Shown here: positions 1 through 6,839 of the stretch, piece by piece
How the letters are laid out: each line of letters starts with the position of its first letter
How positions within the stretch are numbered: the stretch's first letter is position 1
Assembly: GCA_000997105.1 (NCBI GenBank)
Contig: LCEJ01000022.1
Span: forward strand, 1-16,356
Length of the DNA: 16,356 bases
Source: Candidatus Daviesbacteria bacterium GW2011_GWA2_42_7
GTDB lineage: Bacteria; Patescibacteriota; Microgenomatia; Daviesbacterales; UBA10151
Reading direction: 5' to 3'
The notes under the pieces: generated by a model
Databases searched by the model: none
What the model was told of the DNA's origin: nothing
The model's input: the letters and a program-made list of their open reading frames with translations, nothing else
Made by a program: the position numbers and the translations under genes

Positions 1-2
1 TT

Positions 3-233
3 TGGAATGGTCCCTTGGGGAAAATAGAGGATCCTAAAAATGACCAGACTAAAAGGTTGGCAGAGATGATTGTCTCCTCAGATGCAGAGACAGTTGTAGG
101 AGGAGGGGATACGGTGACTTATTTGGACCAATTAGGATTGTTAGATAAATTTTCCTTTGTCTCTGCCGGTGGAGGAGCAATGCTGGAACTTTTAGCAACG
201 GGTACCTTACCCACTATTGAAGTGTTAAACTAG
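3..233 (+). CDS. pgk: phosphoglycerate kinase, C-terminal end (partial)
   Basis: The 3' end of a gene that begins before the window; 76 codons plus TAG are visible. The product converts 1,3-bisphosphoglycerate and ADP to 3-phosphoglycerate and ATP in cytoplasmic glycolysis. Recognisable family signatures are WNGPLG at the very start, GGGDTV (the glycine-rich stretch near the nucleotide phosphates), and the C-terminal SAGGGAMLELL followed by a short tail ending PTIEVLN. The reading frame is open from position 3, so an internal TTG at 15 is not a start. It lies 3.1 kb upstream of gap, which encodes the preceding glycolytic step, but two unrelated loci sit between them, so the usual gap-pgk pairing has been separated or the order rearranged. 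The identification is firm from the motifs. Confidence 0.95.
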   Translation, partial: WNGPLGKIEDPKNDQTKRLAEMIVSSDAETVVGGGDTVTYLDQLGLLDKFSFVSAGGGAMLELLATGTLPTIEVLN

Positions 234-240
234 CTTTTCC

Positions 241-271
241 TTGACAGTGATATCTTGAAGTGGTCTACTGA
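241..271 (+). promoter_or_regulatory. possible promoter of the dockerin protein gene
   Basis: A perfect TTGACA (241-246) lies 19 nt before TACTGA (266-271), which is 5 nt before the GTG at 277. The long spacer and weak -10 make this only a possible promoter, but its position matches the leaderless pattern of the other genes in the window. Confidence 0.35.
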
Positions 272-276
272 ATAAA

Positions 277-2403
277 GTGTATAAATCTAGGGAGAAAGGC
301 TTTGTACAAATTTTCCTTTTTCTGCTTCTTCTGGCAGGACTAGGGCTTGGTCTCTGGCTGGTTCAAACAAAAACAGGATTTTTCAGCAAGGCTGCCCCTG
401 TAGTTCCTACAACTCCCGAAACCAGCTTTGAGCTGGAAGCCCAAGCTGCAACCGAAGCCCCATTTGCCGATGCGGCAGCCCTAAAAAGCGTTTCGGTGGG
501 TCAGAAGTTTAGGGTTGATATCTGGGCCAGGTCAGATATTGATGCTGCCAACCTCTTTGTAGTCAATCTTAAGTTTGACCAGGACAAACTTAAGGTAGTG
601 GGGGTTAACCCGCGCGGTGCTAACTCCTTTGTCAATCAGTGGATTGATATGGATTTTTCTAATAACAGTGGTAACGTCAAAATGGTGGGGGGGGTGAACT
701 GCGCATTTGCCGGCTGGGCGATAGATGGGGATTCCCAGGAAACTCCTTTGCAGGTTGATTTTTGGCTGGAGAAGAATAAACCGGCTAATGTCGATTTACC
801 TGAGAATATATATTTGGGATGGATCCGGGCTGACCAAAACAGGGCTGATTTGCCTTTCGTAAATAAAAGTCACGGTTTTAATTTCAGCGCTTCGGATATC
901 TTGGCTTCCTGGGTTTCTCCCAATGGCACAACCTATAACCCCAAGGAGCAACTTTTTACCGGACAACAAAGAACCGTTACGGCTTTCGGTATTAATATTG
1001 ATTCTGAGGGTAACCGTAAAGACAAGAATGATCCGGGAGGGCCGTTGTTGCATACCGGGTTAGCAAACGGCCCGAAAACTGTAAATTGTGCTGCTTTGGC
1101 GGTAACACCTACTCCTGGATCACTTTCACCTACCAGTGCACCAACTCCAACAACTGCTCCTGTCAATAGCCCCGTTCCTACCCAATCGCCTACTTTGATG
1201 GTAGCCAGGTTGTTAGGGAGCGTTATCTTTGAGGCTAAAACTTCCGGAAGTGCAAATATCCGATTTGCTGATAATTCCCAAATCCTGCGCCTTTCCGACC
1301 AGGCTGATATCCTTCCATGGAATAATTCGGATCATAGTTACCGAAGGGGATTAACCCTGCAAATTTCCCAATCTCCCACAGCTGCCCTTAATATCACCAG
1401 TGGCTCGCAGGACGCTAAAGTTGGGGATACTATTACCTTCAGGGCTTATTTGAGTAACGCCAGTAGTGGTCAGATCTGGATTACCAAAGGGGATGGTGCT
1501 GTCAGCTTTCCTTGTCCTGATGGTAGTATTCGTCATATTTCTAATCAGAAATATTGGTGCTTGTTGAAAGAAGATAACGGCACGTCCTTGGAAGGAAGCT
1601 ATACTGTTTCAGAGGTAGGGTCATACACTGCTACAGTGAATGCGTTTGTTCACGACAACCGCAGCGGCTCCGGACCGGGGGACCAGTGTACCGGCACACC
1701 AAGTTTTATAGGGTACGACACTAACACTTGGTCCAGCTGTGGTGACACCAGCAGCCAGACAAAAACTGTCTCTGGGGGTACCAGTTTTCCAACTCCGGCA
1801 CCAACTGCTCTGTGGTGTATTGACGTTACTGCTGATGCGCCTTTGGGTAAGGATGCATCAGGGAAAAATTTATATATAGCAAACTCTGATTCTGAGGGAT
1901 GGCAGGCTATTAAATTTATGGTGCATGTTTCACCAGAAAATGCGGAATATACTGTTGGTAATTGGTCGGCACTCCCTCCTGCTGGACTACCACCATCAGA
2001 CGTGATAGCAAATTTTCAGGGTGGTTCTGGAAACTTTGGTTTTTCTTCAAAGACTAGCGGTATATATACTATCAAAGCTAGCATTTCAACACCACTAAGA
2101 TTCTTTCTTATGAATGACTGCCCAGAAAAGAGAATTAGTGTCAATTCTATCACGCAGCAGGCTACAACTTCTACCCAGTCAGTGAAGCTGAGTGATGTTG
2201 AGGTACAAAACCTTCGTCATGACGGGGATGTAAATTCCGACAGCAAGTTTGATCTGGCTGATATGTCAGCCCTCCTGGCCCAATTTAATCAGTCCGGGCA
2301 ATCAGAAGCAGACCTAACTAGTGACGGGGTAGTCAATTCCTCTGACGTGATCAAGTTAAAGAGCATCCTGACCCAAAAAGGAGTCCTCGGCGGGGGACAA
2401 TAG
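277..2403 (+). CDS. membrane-anchored surface protein with cohesin-like and dockerin domains
   Basis: A 708-residue protein probably tethered to the cytoplasmic membrane and displayed outside. Residues 9-29 form one hydrophobic segment after a short basic N-terminus (signal anchor). Residues about 70-200 resemble a cohesin-type beta-sandwich (VSVGQKFRVDIWA, then VNLKFDQDKLKVVGV). Residues 277-306 are a Pro/Thr/Ser-rich linker. The middle part contains Ig/PKD-like stretches with Cys pairs. Residues about 650-708 form a type I dockerin-like module with two calcium-loop repeats (GDVNSDSKFDLADM and LTSDGVVNSSDVIKL). Cohesins bind dockerins, so this protein could join surface assemblies or bind itself; that is inference. 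The start is GTG at 277; no in-frame ATG lies nearby that would keep the signal anchor. No catalytic domain was recognised. Confidence 0.85.
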   Translation: MYKSREKGFVQIFLFLLLLAGLGLGLWLVQTKTGFFSKAAPVVPTTPETSFELEAQAATEAPFADAAALKSVSVGQKFRVDIWARSDIDAANLFVVNLKFDQDKLKVVGVNPRGANSFVNQWIDMDFSNNSGNVKMVGGVNCAFAGWAIDGDSQETPLQVDFWLEKNKPANVDLPENIYLGWIRADQNRADLPFVNKSHGFNFSASDILASWVSPNGTTYNPKEQLFTGQQRTVTAFGINIDSEGNRKDKNDPGGPLLHTGLANGPKTVNCAALAVTPTPGSLSPTSAPTPTTAPVNSPVPTQSPTLMVARLLGSVIFEAKTSGSANIRFADNSQILRLSDQADILPWNNSDHSYRRGLTLQISQSPTAALNITSGSQDAKVGDTITFRAYLSNASSGQIWITKGDGAVSFPCPDGSIRHISNQKYWCLLKEDNGTSLEGSYTVSEVGSYTATVNAFVHDNRSGSGPGDQCTGTPSFIGYDTNTWSSCGDTSSQTKTVSGGTSFPTPAPTALWCIDVTADAPLGKDASGKNLYIANSDSEGWQAIKFMVHVSPENAEYTVGNWSALPPAGLPPSDVIANFQGGSGNFGFSSKTSGIYTIKASISTPLRFFLMNDCPEKRISVNSITQQATTSTQSVKLSDVEVQNLRHDGDVNSDSKFDLADMSALLAQFNQSGQSEADLTSDGVVNSSDVIKLKSILTQKGVLGGGQ

Positions 2404-2413
2404 TTACCTTTTT

Positions 2414-2422
2414 TGCTATAAT
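2414..2422 (+). promoter_or_regulatory. extended -10 promoter of the toxin-antitoxin pair
   Basis: TGCTATAAT (2414-2422) is a perfect extended -10 element. It lies 6 nt before the ATG at 2429, which would make the transcript leaderless or nearly so. No good -35 box is visible; an extended -10 can work without one. Confidence 0.65.
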
Positions 2423-2428
2423 ATACCT

Positions 2429-2698
2429 ATGGATACGAAACGTATCTGGTATTCACCCAAAAGTAGCTTAACTTCAGCGGATACTGTTCATCAAACATTG
2501 ATGTTCGGTACACTTCATGAGATCAGATCTATAAAAAATAGTATTGGAGAAAATGTGGTGAAAAAACTTTTTCTTGCCCACCCTAAAAAAATATATACCT
2601 TACCTGCTTTAAATTTTATAAAAAACTTTATATTGCATATTACCGACCCTGTCGATGAACAAAAATATCTTAAATATGCACCTCGACATATTAGATAA
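2429..2698 (+). CDS. small protein upstream of AbiEii-type toxin, probable antitoxin partner
   Basis: An 89-residue protein starting at an ATG placed 6 nt after a perfect extended -10 box, which strongly supports expression and this start. It has no membrane segment and no obvious helix-turn-helix. The C-terminal half (VKKLFLAHPKKIYTLPALNF, then IKNFIL) resembles small proteins often seen directly upstream of nucleotidyltransferase-like toxin genes in CPR genomes; this is recalled family context, not a search. Its last 44 nt overlap the start of the next gene in another frame, the tight coupling typical of a toxin-antitoxin pair in which the antitoxin is translated first. The antitoxin role is inferred from position and size only. 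Confidence 0.6.
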   Translation: MDTKRIWYSPKSSLTSADTVHQTLMFGTLHEIRSIKNSIGENVVKKLFLAHPKKIYTLPALNFIKNFILHITDPVDEQKYLKYAPRHIR

Positions 2699-3299
2699 CA
2701 AAAGACAAAAATTATTGCAGAAGTTGTTGCCTATTGCAAAAGATTTTGTGTTAGGTGGTGGAACTGCGCTTGCTTTACAGCTTGCCCACCGTAAGTCCTT
2801 TGATTTTGATTTTTTTAGTTCAGTACCAATCCCCAAAAGACTTCTTGAGAAACTGTCACAAGAGTTATCAATACAAAATATTGCTGTTGATACGCCTGAT
2901 GAGCTTACTTTTTTTGATTCAGACGATATAAAAATTACCTTTCTTTATTATCCATTCAAATCATATTTTGAGGTTCTGGAACTGGAAAATGGGCTGCGCA
3001 TTTTTCCCATTAAAGAAATTGCCCTTCAAAAAGCATATACTATTGGAAGAAGAGGAGAATACAGGGATTATTTTGATTTATATACAATCTTGAAACGTAA
3101 TGACATAAAATTAAATGAGCTTATTTTGGTGGCAAAGAAGGTTTATGGGGGCGTATTTGATGAAAAATTATTTTTAGAGCAGTTAGTATACTTTGAAGAC
3201 CTTTTAAATTTTGATATTATTTCAGCTTCTGCTGCACCCCTACATACACCGGAAGAAGTTAAGCAATACTTTGAGAAATCAGTCAACAATCTTCTGTAA
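2655..3299 (+). CDS. nucleotidyltransferase, AbiEii/AbiGii toxin family
   Basis: A 214-residue nucleotidyltransferase-fold protein of the AbiEii/AbiGii type, known from type IV toxin-antitoxin and phage abortive-infection systems; some family members add nucleotides to tRNA. The signature is FVLGGGTALAL (residues 32-42) followed by SFDFDFF (48-54), the GG(T/S) plus DxD pattern that holds nucleotide and metal (Asp50, Asp52). A later conserved block reads KEIALQKAYTIGRRGEYRDY then FDLY, with the Lys/Arg/Asp typical of the family. The start is uncertain: ATG 2655 (used here) and ATG 2676 are both in frame, and neither has a Shine-Dalgarno. Translation is probably coupled to the small upstream gene it overlaps. 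The fold is clear; the substrate is unknown. Confidence 0.8.
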   Translation: MNKNILNMHLDILDNKRQKLLQKLLPIAKDFVLGGGTALALQLAHRKSFDFDFFSSVPIPKRLLEKLSQELSIQNIAVDTPDELTFFDSDDIKITFLYYPFKSYFEVLELENGLRIFPIKEIALQKAYTIGRRGEYRDYFDLYTILKRNDIKLNELILVAKKVYGGVFDEKLFLEQLVYFEDLLNFDIISASAAPLHTPEEVKQYFEKSVNNLL

Positions 3300-3315
3300 A
3301 TGTCTAAAACAATTT

Positions 3316-3359
3316 CAGGTAAGTACACAAATGTCTACTTTCCAATTGCTATTTACCTG
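3316..3359. promoter_or_regulatory. inverted repeat upstream of gap, possible operator
   Basis: CAGGTAA (3316-3322) and TTACCTG (3353-3359) form a perfect 7-nt inverted repeat 30 nt apart, just upstream of the gap -10 box at 3363. It could bind a dimeric regulator or be chance; no regulator is encoded here. Confidence 0.25.
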
Positions 3360-3368
3360 TGCTACTGT
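3360..3368 (+). promoter_or_regulatory. -10 promoter of gap
   Basis: TGCTACTGT (extended -10, 3360-3368) is followed by 6 nt and then the ATG at 3375, the same spacing seen at the gene at 2429. A weak -35 (TTCCAA, 3340-3345) lies 17 nt upstream. No Shine-Dalgarno is present, so a leaderless transcript is likely. Confidence 0.5.
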
Positions 3369-3374
3369 TAATTT

Positions 3375-4457
3375 ATGATTAGAGTTGCCATCAATGGTTT
3401 TGGTAGGATTGGCCGGGCTGCTTTCAAGATATCTTTAGAAAAGTTCCCTGAGGAAATAGAAATTGTGGCTATTAATGATCTCACTTCACCGCAAGTTTTA
3501 GCCCATCTTTTACAATATGATTCTGCCTACGGACGGTGGGGGAAAGAGGTATTTCCTTCTCCGCCAGATGGCGGATCAGGACAAGCTCCTGGTGCAATTA
3601 TAGTTGAGGGGAAAAAGTACCCAATACTGGCAGAAAAGATCCCTGCTAACTTGCCTTGGAGAGACTTGAAAGTAGATGTGACCTTAGAGTGCACTGGCCG
3701 GTTTACTGATGATGATGGAATGAGGCAGCATATTTTAGCTGGGGCTAAAAAGGTGATTCTCTCTGCACCTGCCCGTAATGCTTCGCATAGCGATGCAGGC
3801 GGGCCTGCTAAGGGTGGAGCGGTGGGAACTTATTTGATCGGAGTAAATCAGGATAAATACCAGGGTGAGGAGCTGATTAATAACGCTTCCTGTACCACTA
3901 ATTGTGTGGCTCCGGTGGCAGCTATAATACATTCCAAGTTTGGGATAGCTAAGGCTTTAATGACTACGGTCCATGCTGTTACAGCTGAGCAAAACCTGGT
4001 TGACGGACCTCCACCGGGAGGAAAAAGTAATGATTTGCGCCGGGCGAGAGCTGCTTATACCAACATTATTCCTACAACTACAGGGGCGGCAATTTCTACT
4101 ACTGAGGTTATCCCGGAGCTTACAGGCTTGTTTGACGGGGTGGCTTTACGGGTGCCGGTGATCTTGGGTTCGATCTCCGATTTTACCTTTCTTTTAAAAA
4201 CCAAAACAACAGTGGAGGAAGTAAATCAAGCCTTCAAGGATGCTTCGGAAAACCCAAGATGGAAGGGGGTAGTGACTTGGAGCGAAGACCCCTTAGTCTC
4301 ATCGGATATTATCGGCAGGCCAGAGTCAGCCATTGTGGATTTGAGTCTAACTCAGGTGGTAGACGGGGATTTGGTCAAAATCTTTGCCTGGTATGACAAT
4401 GAATATGGGTATGCTAATCGGTTGGTTGAACAAGTAATTAATATAGGAAAGCGCTAG
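3375..4457 (+). CDS. gap: glyceraldehyde-3-phosphate dehydrogenase, type I
   Basis: A 360-residue cytoplasmic glycolytic enzyme that oxidises and phosphorylates glyceraldehyde 3-phosphate with NAD. The N-terminal Rossmann motif is INGFGRIGR (residues 7-14 region) with ND at 34-35. The catalytic block is ASCTTNC with the nucleophile Cys173, and the base is His200 in TTVHAVT. The C-terminal WYDNEYGY is also present. The family is usually about 335 residues; the extra 25 are explained by two low-complexity inserts, residues about 60-73 (PSPPDGGSGQAPG) and about 134-149 (RNASHSDAGGPAKGG). Both are encoded by palindromic repeats described separately. They lie in the NAD domain, before the catalytic Cys, at likely surface loops, so activity is probably kept. 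The start is set by the -10 box and by the family's MxRVAINGFG beginning. Confidence 0.97.
   Translation: MIRVAINGFGRIGRAAFKISLEKFPEEIEIVAINDLTSPQVLAHLLQYDSAYGRWGKEVFPSPPDGGSGQAPGAIIVEGKKYPILAEKIPANLPWRDLKVDVTLECTGRFTDDDGMRQHILAGAKKVILSAPARNASHSDAGGPAKGGAVGTYLIGVNQDKYQGEELINNASCTTNCVAPVAAIIHSKFGIAKALMTTVHAVTAEQNLVDGPPPGGKSNDLRRARAAYTNIIPTTTGAAISTTEVIPELTGLFDGVALRVPVILGSISDFTFLLKTKTTVEEVNQAFKDASENPRWKGVVTWSEDPLVSSDIIGRPESAIVDLSLTQVVDGDLVKIFAWYDNEYGYANRLVEQVINIGKR
3555..3586 (+). repeat. in-frame palindromic repeat in gap (family B-like)
   Basis: TCCGCCA (3560-3566) and TGGCGGA (3569-3575) form a perfect hairpin with a GA loop. It is flanked by TCCTTC and TCAGGACAAGC, the ends of the dispersed element seen intact at 4935-4954 in reverse orientation. 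It encodes the extra PSPPDGGSGQ of GAPDH. Confidence 0.65.
3767..3805 (+). repeat. in-frame palindromic repeat in gap (family A)
   Basis: A 39-nt segment beginning ACCTGCCCG and ending GATGCAGGCGGGCC. Read on the opposite strand, it matches the element at 12543-12591 in the S1 gene almost base for base, lacking about 11 central nucleotides. The ends (CCTGCCCG against CGGGC) are complementary. It encodes residues of the second GAPDH insert. Confidence 0.75.
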
Positions 4458-4467
4458 CTTTTATTTT
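4448..4467 (+). terminator. weak possible terminator of gap
   Basis: AAAGC (4448-4452) and GCTTT (4457-4461) form a 5-bp hairpin over the gap stop codon, followed by TATTTT. It is short and AT-rich; a weak candidate. Confidence 0.25.
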
Positions 4468-4475
4468 CTCCGAGA

Positions 4476-4504
4476 TTGACAAGCGAAGTGCAGTCTGCTA
4501 AACT
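4476..4504 (+). promoter_or_regulatory. promoter of the tRNA-Ala/23S rRNA unit
   Basis: A perfect -35 TTGACA (4476-4481), a 17-nt spacer, then an extended -10 TGCTAAACT (TG at 4496-4497, hexamer 4499-4504). It is the best sigma-70-type promoter in the window. Transcription should begin near 4511, giving a leader of about 170 nt before the tRNA. Confidence 0.7.
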
Positions 4505-4506
4505 TT

Positions 4507-4608
4507 GTTGCAGTGAGAAAATCACTTTCGATGAGAAGCAACGCACATACATTTTAACCCCTTGCGCTTGAGACTTCCTTGAGCGTCAAGGAAGTTGAAA
4601 ATCAAGCG
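4507..4608 (+). other. structured leader of the rRNA transcript
   Basis: Two hairpins follow the promoter. GTTGC (4507-4511) pairs with GCAAC (4538-4542), with AGTGA/TCACT inside. ACTTCCTTGA (4573-4582) pairs perfectly with TCAAGGAAGT (4586-4595), enclosed by CGCTTGA/TCAAGCG (4565-4571, 4602-4608). No T-run follows, so it is not a simple terminator; a processing or antitermination role is possible. No 16S sequence is present here. Confidence 0.45.
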
Positions 4609-4679
4609 TTGTATCCCTCCATTTACAAGTAAATAGTTGAATAGTTTAGAGTTCATGGTTCGTAGTTTGAAAACTGAAT

Positions 4680-4752
4680 GGGCCCATGGCTCAGTTGGTA
4701 GAGCGCCTCATTTGCAATGAGGAGGTCAGGAGTTCGAATCTCCTTGGGTCCA
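4680..4752 (+). tRNA. tRNA-Ala(TGC)
   Basis: A 73-nt cloverleaf. The acceptor GGGCCCA (4680-4686) pairs with TGGGTCC (4745-4751), discriminator A4752. The anticodon stem CCTCA/TGAGG holds the loop TTTGCAA with anticodon TGC, and the T-arm is AGGAG-TTCGAAT-CTCCT. The third acceptor pair is G.U, the classic alanine identity element recognised by alanyl-tRNA synthetase. CCA is not encoded (the next bases are CAC), so it must be added. tRNA-Ala commonly lies between 16S and 23S genes; here it precedes 23S but no 16S lies upstream. Confidence 0.96.
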
Positions 4753-4826
4753 CAGGGAGTTCGAAGACCGAAGGTCGCAAGGTTCTTCGCCGTAGGCGAA
4801 GGTTCTTAGTCTCCCACGGTCCACAC
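4753..4826 (+). repeat. duplicated tRNA-Ala 3' half split by a palindrome
   Basis: Directly after the tRNA, CAGGGAGTTCGAA (4753-4765) and TCTCCC followed by GGTCCACA (4810-4825) repeat the T-arm and acceptor 3' strand of the tRNA. Between them, at the T-loop position, lie about 44 nt with the hairpins GACC/GGTC and CTTCGCC-gta-GGCGAAG. It looks like a tandem copy of the tRNA 3' end later interrupted by a palindromic element. Confidence 0.6.
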
Positions 4827-4958
4827 TTCGACTCGCTGCGCTTGCTCAGTGCAGGCAGGTTGTATTTGGATAACAGGTTTTGATAAAGATCGAGACTTAT
4901 TATCTAGGCACAATCCTAGACTTTAACAAGTCTCGTCCTGAGCTTGTCGAAGGATTGC
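4827..4958 (+). other. spacer of palindromic repeats between tRNA-Ala and 23S
   Basis: No gene is visible. Contents in order: a family B-like segment TTCGACTCGCTGCGCTTGCT (4828-4847) ending at a short family A end (GCAGGCAGGT); a nested hairpin GAGACTT/AAGTCTC (4892-4898, 4928-4934) enclosing TCTAGG/CCTAGA (4903-4908, 4915-4920); and an intact 20-nt family B unit GTCCTGAGCTTGTCGAAGGA (4935-4954). These are repeats also found in other genes of the window. Confidence 0.55.
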
Positions 4959-5016
4959 ACTTTGAAATGTGAATACGACCAGCCCGCATGGCTACGCGCA
5001 AGCGTTGCTGGCGGGC
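4959..5016 (+). repeat. 5' arm of the 23S precursor processing stem
   Basis: TTGAAATGTGAATACGACC (4962-4980) is a perfect 19-nt complement of 10951-10969 beyond the 3' end of 23S, extended by two to three pairs outward. Inward, a family A palindrome (4982-5016, GCCCGCAT...GGCGGGC) continues the pairing with 10934-10949 after one mismatch. Together they close the 23S precursor in a long helix, as expected of an RNase III-type processing stem. Confidence 0.75.
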
Positions 5017-5035
5017 AAATAAGAAGGCCAATTTA

Positions 5036-5099
5036 GTTCATGGTTAGTAGTTGGTAGTTCGTGGATTTATCTATGAACTATGAACAATGAACCCTGAAC
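5036..5099 (+). repeat. heptad-repeat hairpin just before 23S
   Basis: The left arm 5036-5064 consists of imperfect 7-mers (GTTCATG, GTTAGTA, GTTGGTA, GTTCGTG). The right arm 5071-5099 is made of CTATGAA, CTATGAA, CAATGAA, CCCTGAA and is complementary to it. It carries no ORF. A lone left arm of the same type (GTTCATGGTTCGTAGTTTG) is at 4651-4669, before the tRNA. Confidence 0.65.
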
Positions 5100-5382
5100 A
5101 AACAAGCCAAAAGATACTCAACAACAAAGGCATACGGTGAATGCCTAGGTCGAAAGTACCGATGAAGGACGCACTAGACGGCGATACTCTCCGGGGAGCT
5201 GCCAAGAAGCTTTGATCCGGAGGTTTCCGAATGGAGTAATCCATCCGTAAGGATACCATCAACTGAATTCATAGGTTGGTGGAGGGTACGCGCTGAACTG
5301 AAACATCTAAGTAAGCGCAGGAAAAGAAATCAATAGAGATTCCCCCAGTAGCGGCGAGCGAAAAGGGAACAGCCTAAACCTA

Positions 5383-5489
5383 GTCCAGACATCAGATTTC
5401 GGATGTCGGATTTCGGATTATGATGAAATTGATTGAAGAATTAACTTCAAAGTAATCTGACTTCTGATATCTGACATCCGACGTCTGGA
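5383..5489 (+). repeat. ORF-less intervening hairpin (IVS1) in 23S domain I
   Basis: Inserted after the block equivalent to E. coli about nt 270, a naturally variable helix. The left arm 5383-5419 and right arm 5453-5489 are complementary over about 37 nt and built of 7-mers (ATCAGAT, TTCGGAT, GTCGGAT, TTCGGAT). The left arm is nearly identical to the left arm of the helix-45 IVS (6421-6456). The short middle contains no ORF, so it looks like a non-autonomous version of that element. Whether it is cut out or kept as an extended helix is unknown. Confidence 0.7.
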
Positions 5490-5678
5490 TTGGGGGTTGC
5501 GAGGCCAACAGTAGCGAGTAGTGAAGATAGCAGAAGCCACTGGAAAGTGGCGCCGAAGAGGGTGATAGCCCTGTATGCGAAATCTAAACTACCGTGGTTG
5601 GATCCTCAAGTAGTCCAGGACACGTGAAATCCTGGGTGAATCCGGGGCGACCATGCCCTAAGGCTAAATATACTTTCG

Positions 5679-5718
<40 letters not shown>

Positions 5719-6290
5719 AAGGGCGGAACGCCCAGTGAAATAGTACCTGAAACCGTATGCTGTCAAGCTGTGGAAGGGATGTACCATTACGGTACGTCCT
5801 AACCGCGTGCCTATTGAAGAATGAACCGGTGAGTTGTCCTGTACTCCAAGTCTAAGTGCCGTAAGGCACAGAAGGCGTAGTGAAAGCGAGCCCTAACCGG
5901 GCGTCTAGGAGTGCACGGCAGACCCGAAACCGAGTGAGCTAACCATGTCCAGGGTGAACTTCGCCGAAAGGCCGAGGGAGGCCCGAACCCGTTACTGTGG
6001 CAATAGTTTGGGATGAGATGTGGTTAGAGGTGATATGCCTAACGAACTCGGAGATAGCTGGTTCTCCCCGAAATATATCTAGGTATAGCCCTGTGCAATC
6101 AAATAGGGGGTAGAGCTCTGGATGGATCTGAGTGGCGCAAGCTATTCAATCCAATCAAACTTCAAATACCTATTTGTGTAGCAGGAGTCAGTCCGATCCG
6201 GCTAAGCGGAGCGGGCCTGAGGGAAACATCCCAGACCGTCAGTTAAGGTCCCTAAATAACACTTAAGTGTCAAAGGATGTGAGGTTCCTT

Positions 6291-6327
<37 letters not shown>

Positions 6328-6415
6328 TAAAGAAAGCGTAACAGCTCGCTGGTCTAGTTACGGAATCTTGCGCCGACAACGAATCGGGGCTAAAGTGTTT
6401 ACCGAAACTACGGAT

Positions 6416-6839
6416 CAAGTCCGGATATCAGAGTTCGGATGTCAGATTTCGGATCATGTTAAGATTAAATTATGCAAGACGTGAGCGATCTAAGAGTGTA
6501 TCAGCATTCAATGAAGTTATTGGATGATATAAACCTCTTTTTAGACAAACTACCTAAAAAGGATTATGATCTTTTTCATCAACTTTTAAGGGCAGCAAGG
6601 TCGATCCCTGCACTTCTTGCAGAAGGATTTGCTAAAAAATCTTCACAAAGAGATTTTCGAAACTTTGTGATTATGGCGATGGGTTCGTCAGATGAGGTAA
6701 TTACTCATCTGAGAATTGCTAAAGCAAGCCAGTCTTTAATTGAAGAATATAAATCTGTTTCTAAACAGTTAAATAGTTTAGCCCAGAAATTATCTTCGTA
6801 GTCCGATCTCCGATATCTGAGTTCCGATTTCCGGGCTTG
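6416..6839 (+). mobile_element. intervening sequence (IVS2) in helix 45 of 23S
   Basis: About 424 nt replace the tip of the helix corresponding to E. coli nt 1164-1185, the classical site of 23S intervening sequences in Salmonella and Leptospira. The inverted arms (6419-6456 and 6801-6838) are made of imperfect 7-mers of the TTCGGAT type and pair to extend helix 45 (CAAG-TCCGG against CCGGGCTTG). An S23-family ORF occupies the loop. Known IVS are excised by RNase III without religation, leaving fragmented 23S; that fate is expected here but cannot be seen. The promoter-like TGTTAAGAT (6457-6465) lies 6 nt before the ORF. Confidence 0.85.
6472..6801 (+). CDS. four-helix-bundle protein, 23S rRNA IVS-encoded (S23 family)
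   Basis: A 109-residue all-alpha protein of the S23/IVP family (Pfam PF05635 by recall). The N-terminal SDLRVYQHSMKLLDDI and central LLRAARSIPALLAEGFAKKS are the family's two signature stretches. Homologues form a pentameric four-helix bundle; the diversity-generating-retroelement protein Avd has the same fold. The exact role is unknown. The gene lies wholly within the loop of the helix-45 IVS, on the rRNA strand, so it would be transcribed with the rRNA; an extended -10 (TGTTAAGAT) 6 nt before the ATG could also give a separate leaderless mRNA. The second copy at 9389-9766 is a diverged paralogue. The A/T-rich codons differ from the surrounding G/C-richer rRNA, as for an acquired insert. Confidence 0.9.
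   Translation: MQDVSDLRVYQHSMKLLDDINLFLDKLPKKDYDLFHQLLRAARSIPALLAEGFAKKSSQRDFRNFVIMAMGSSDEVITHLRIAKASQSLIEEYKSVSKQLNSLAQKLSS

Noticed and set aside
4686..4883. A 65-aa plus-strand ORF
   Set aside because: It begins inside tRNA-Ala and runs through palindromic spacer; the peptide is the translation of RNA and repeats.
4640..5100. CRISPR array
   Set aside because: The repeats are short, inverted and imperfect, without evenly spaced unique spacers, and no cas genes are present.
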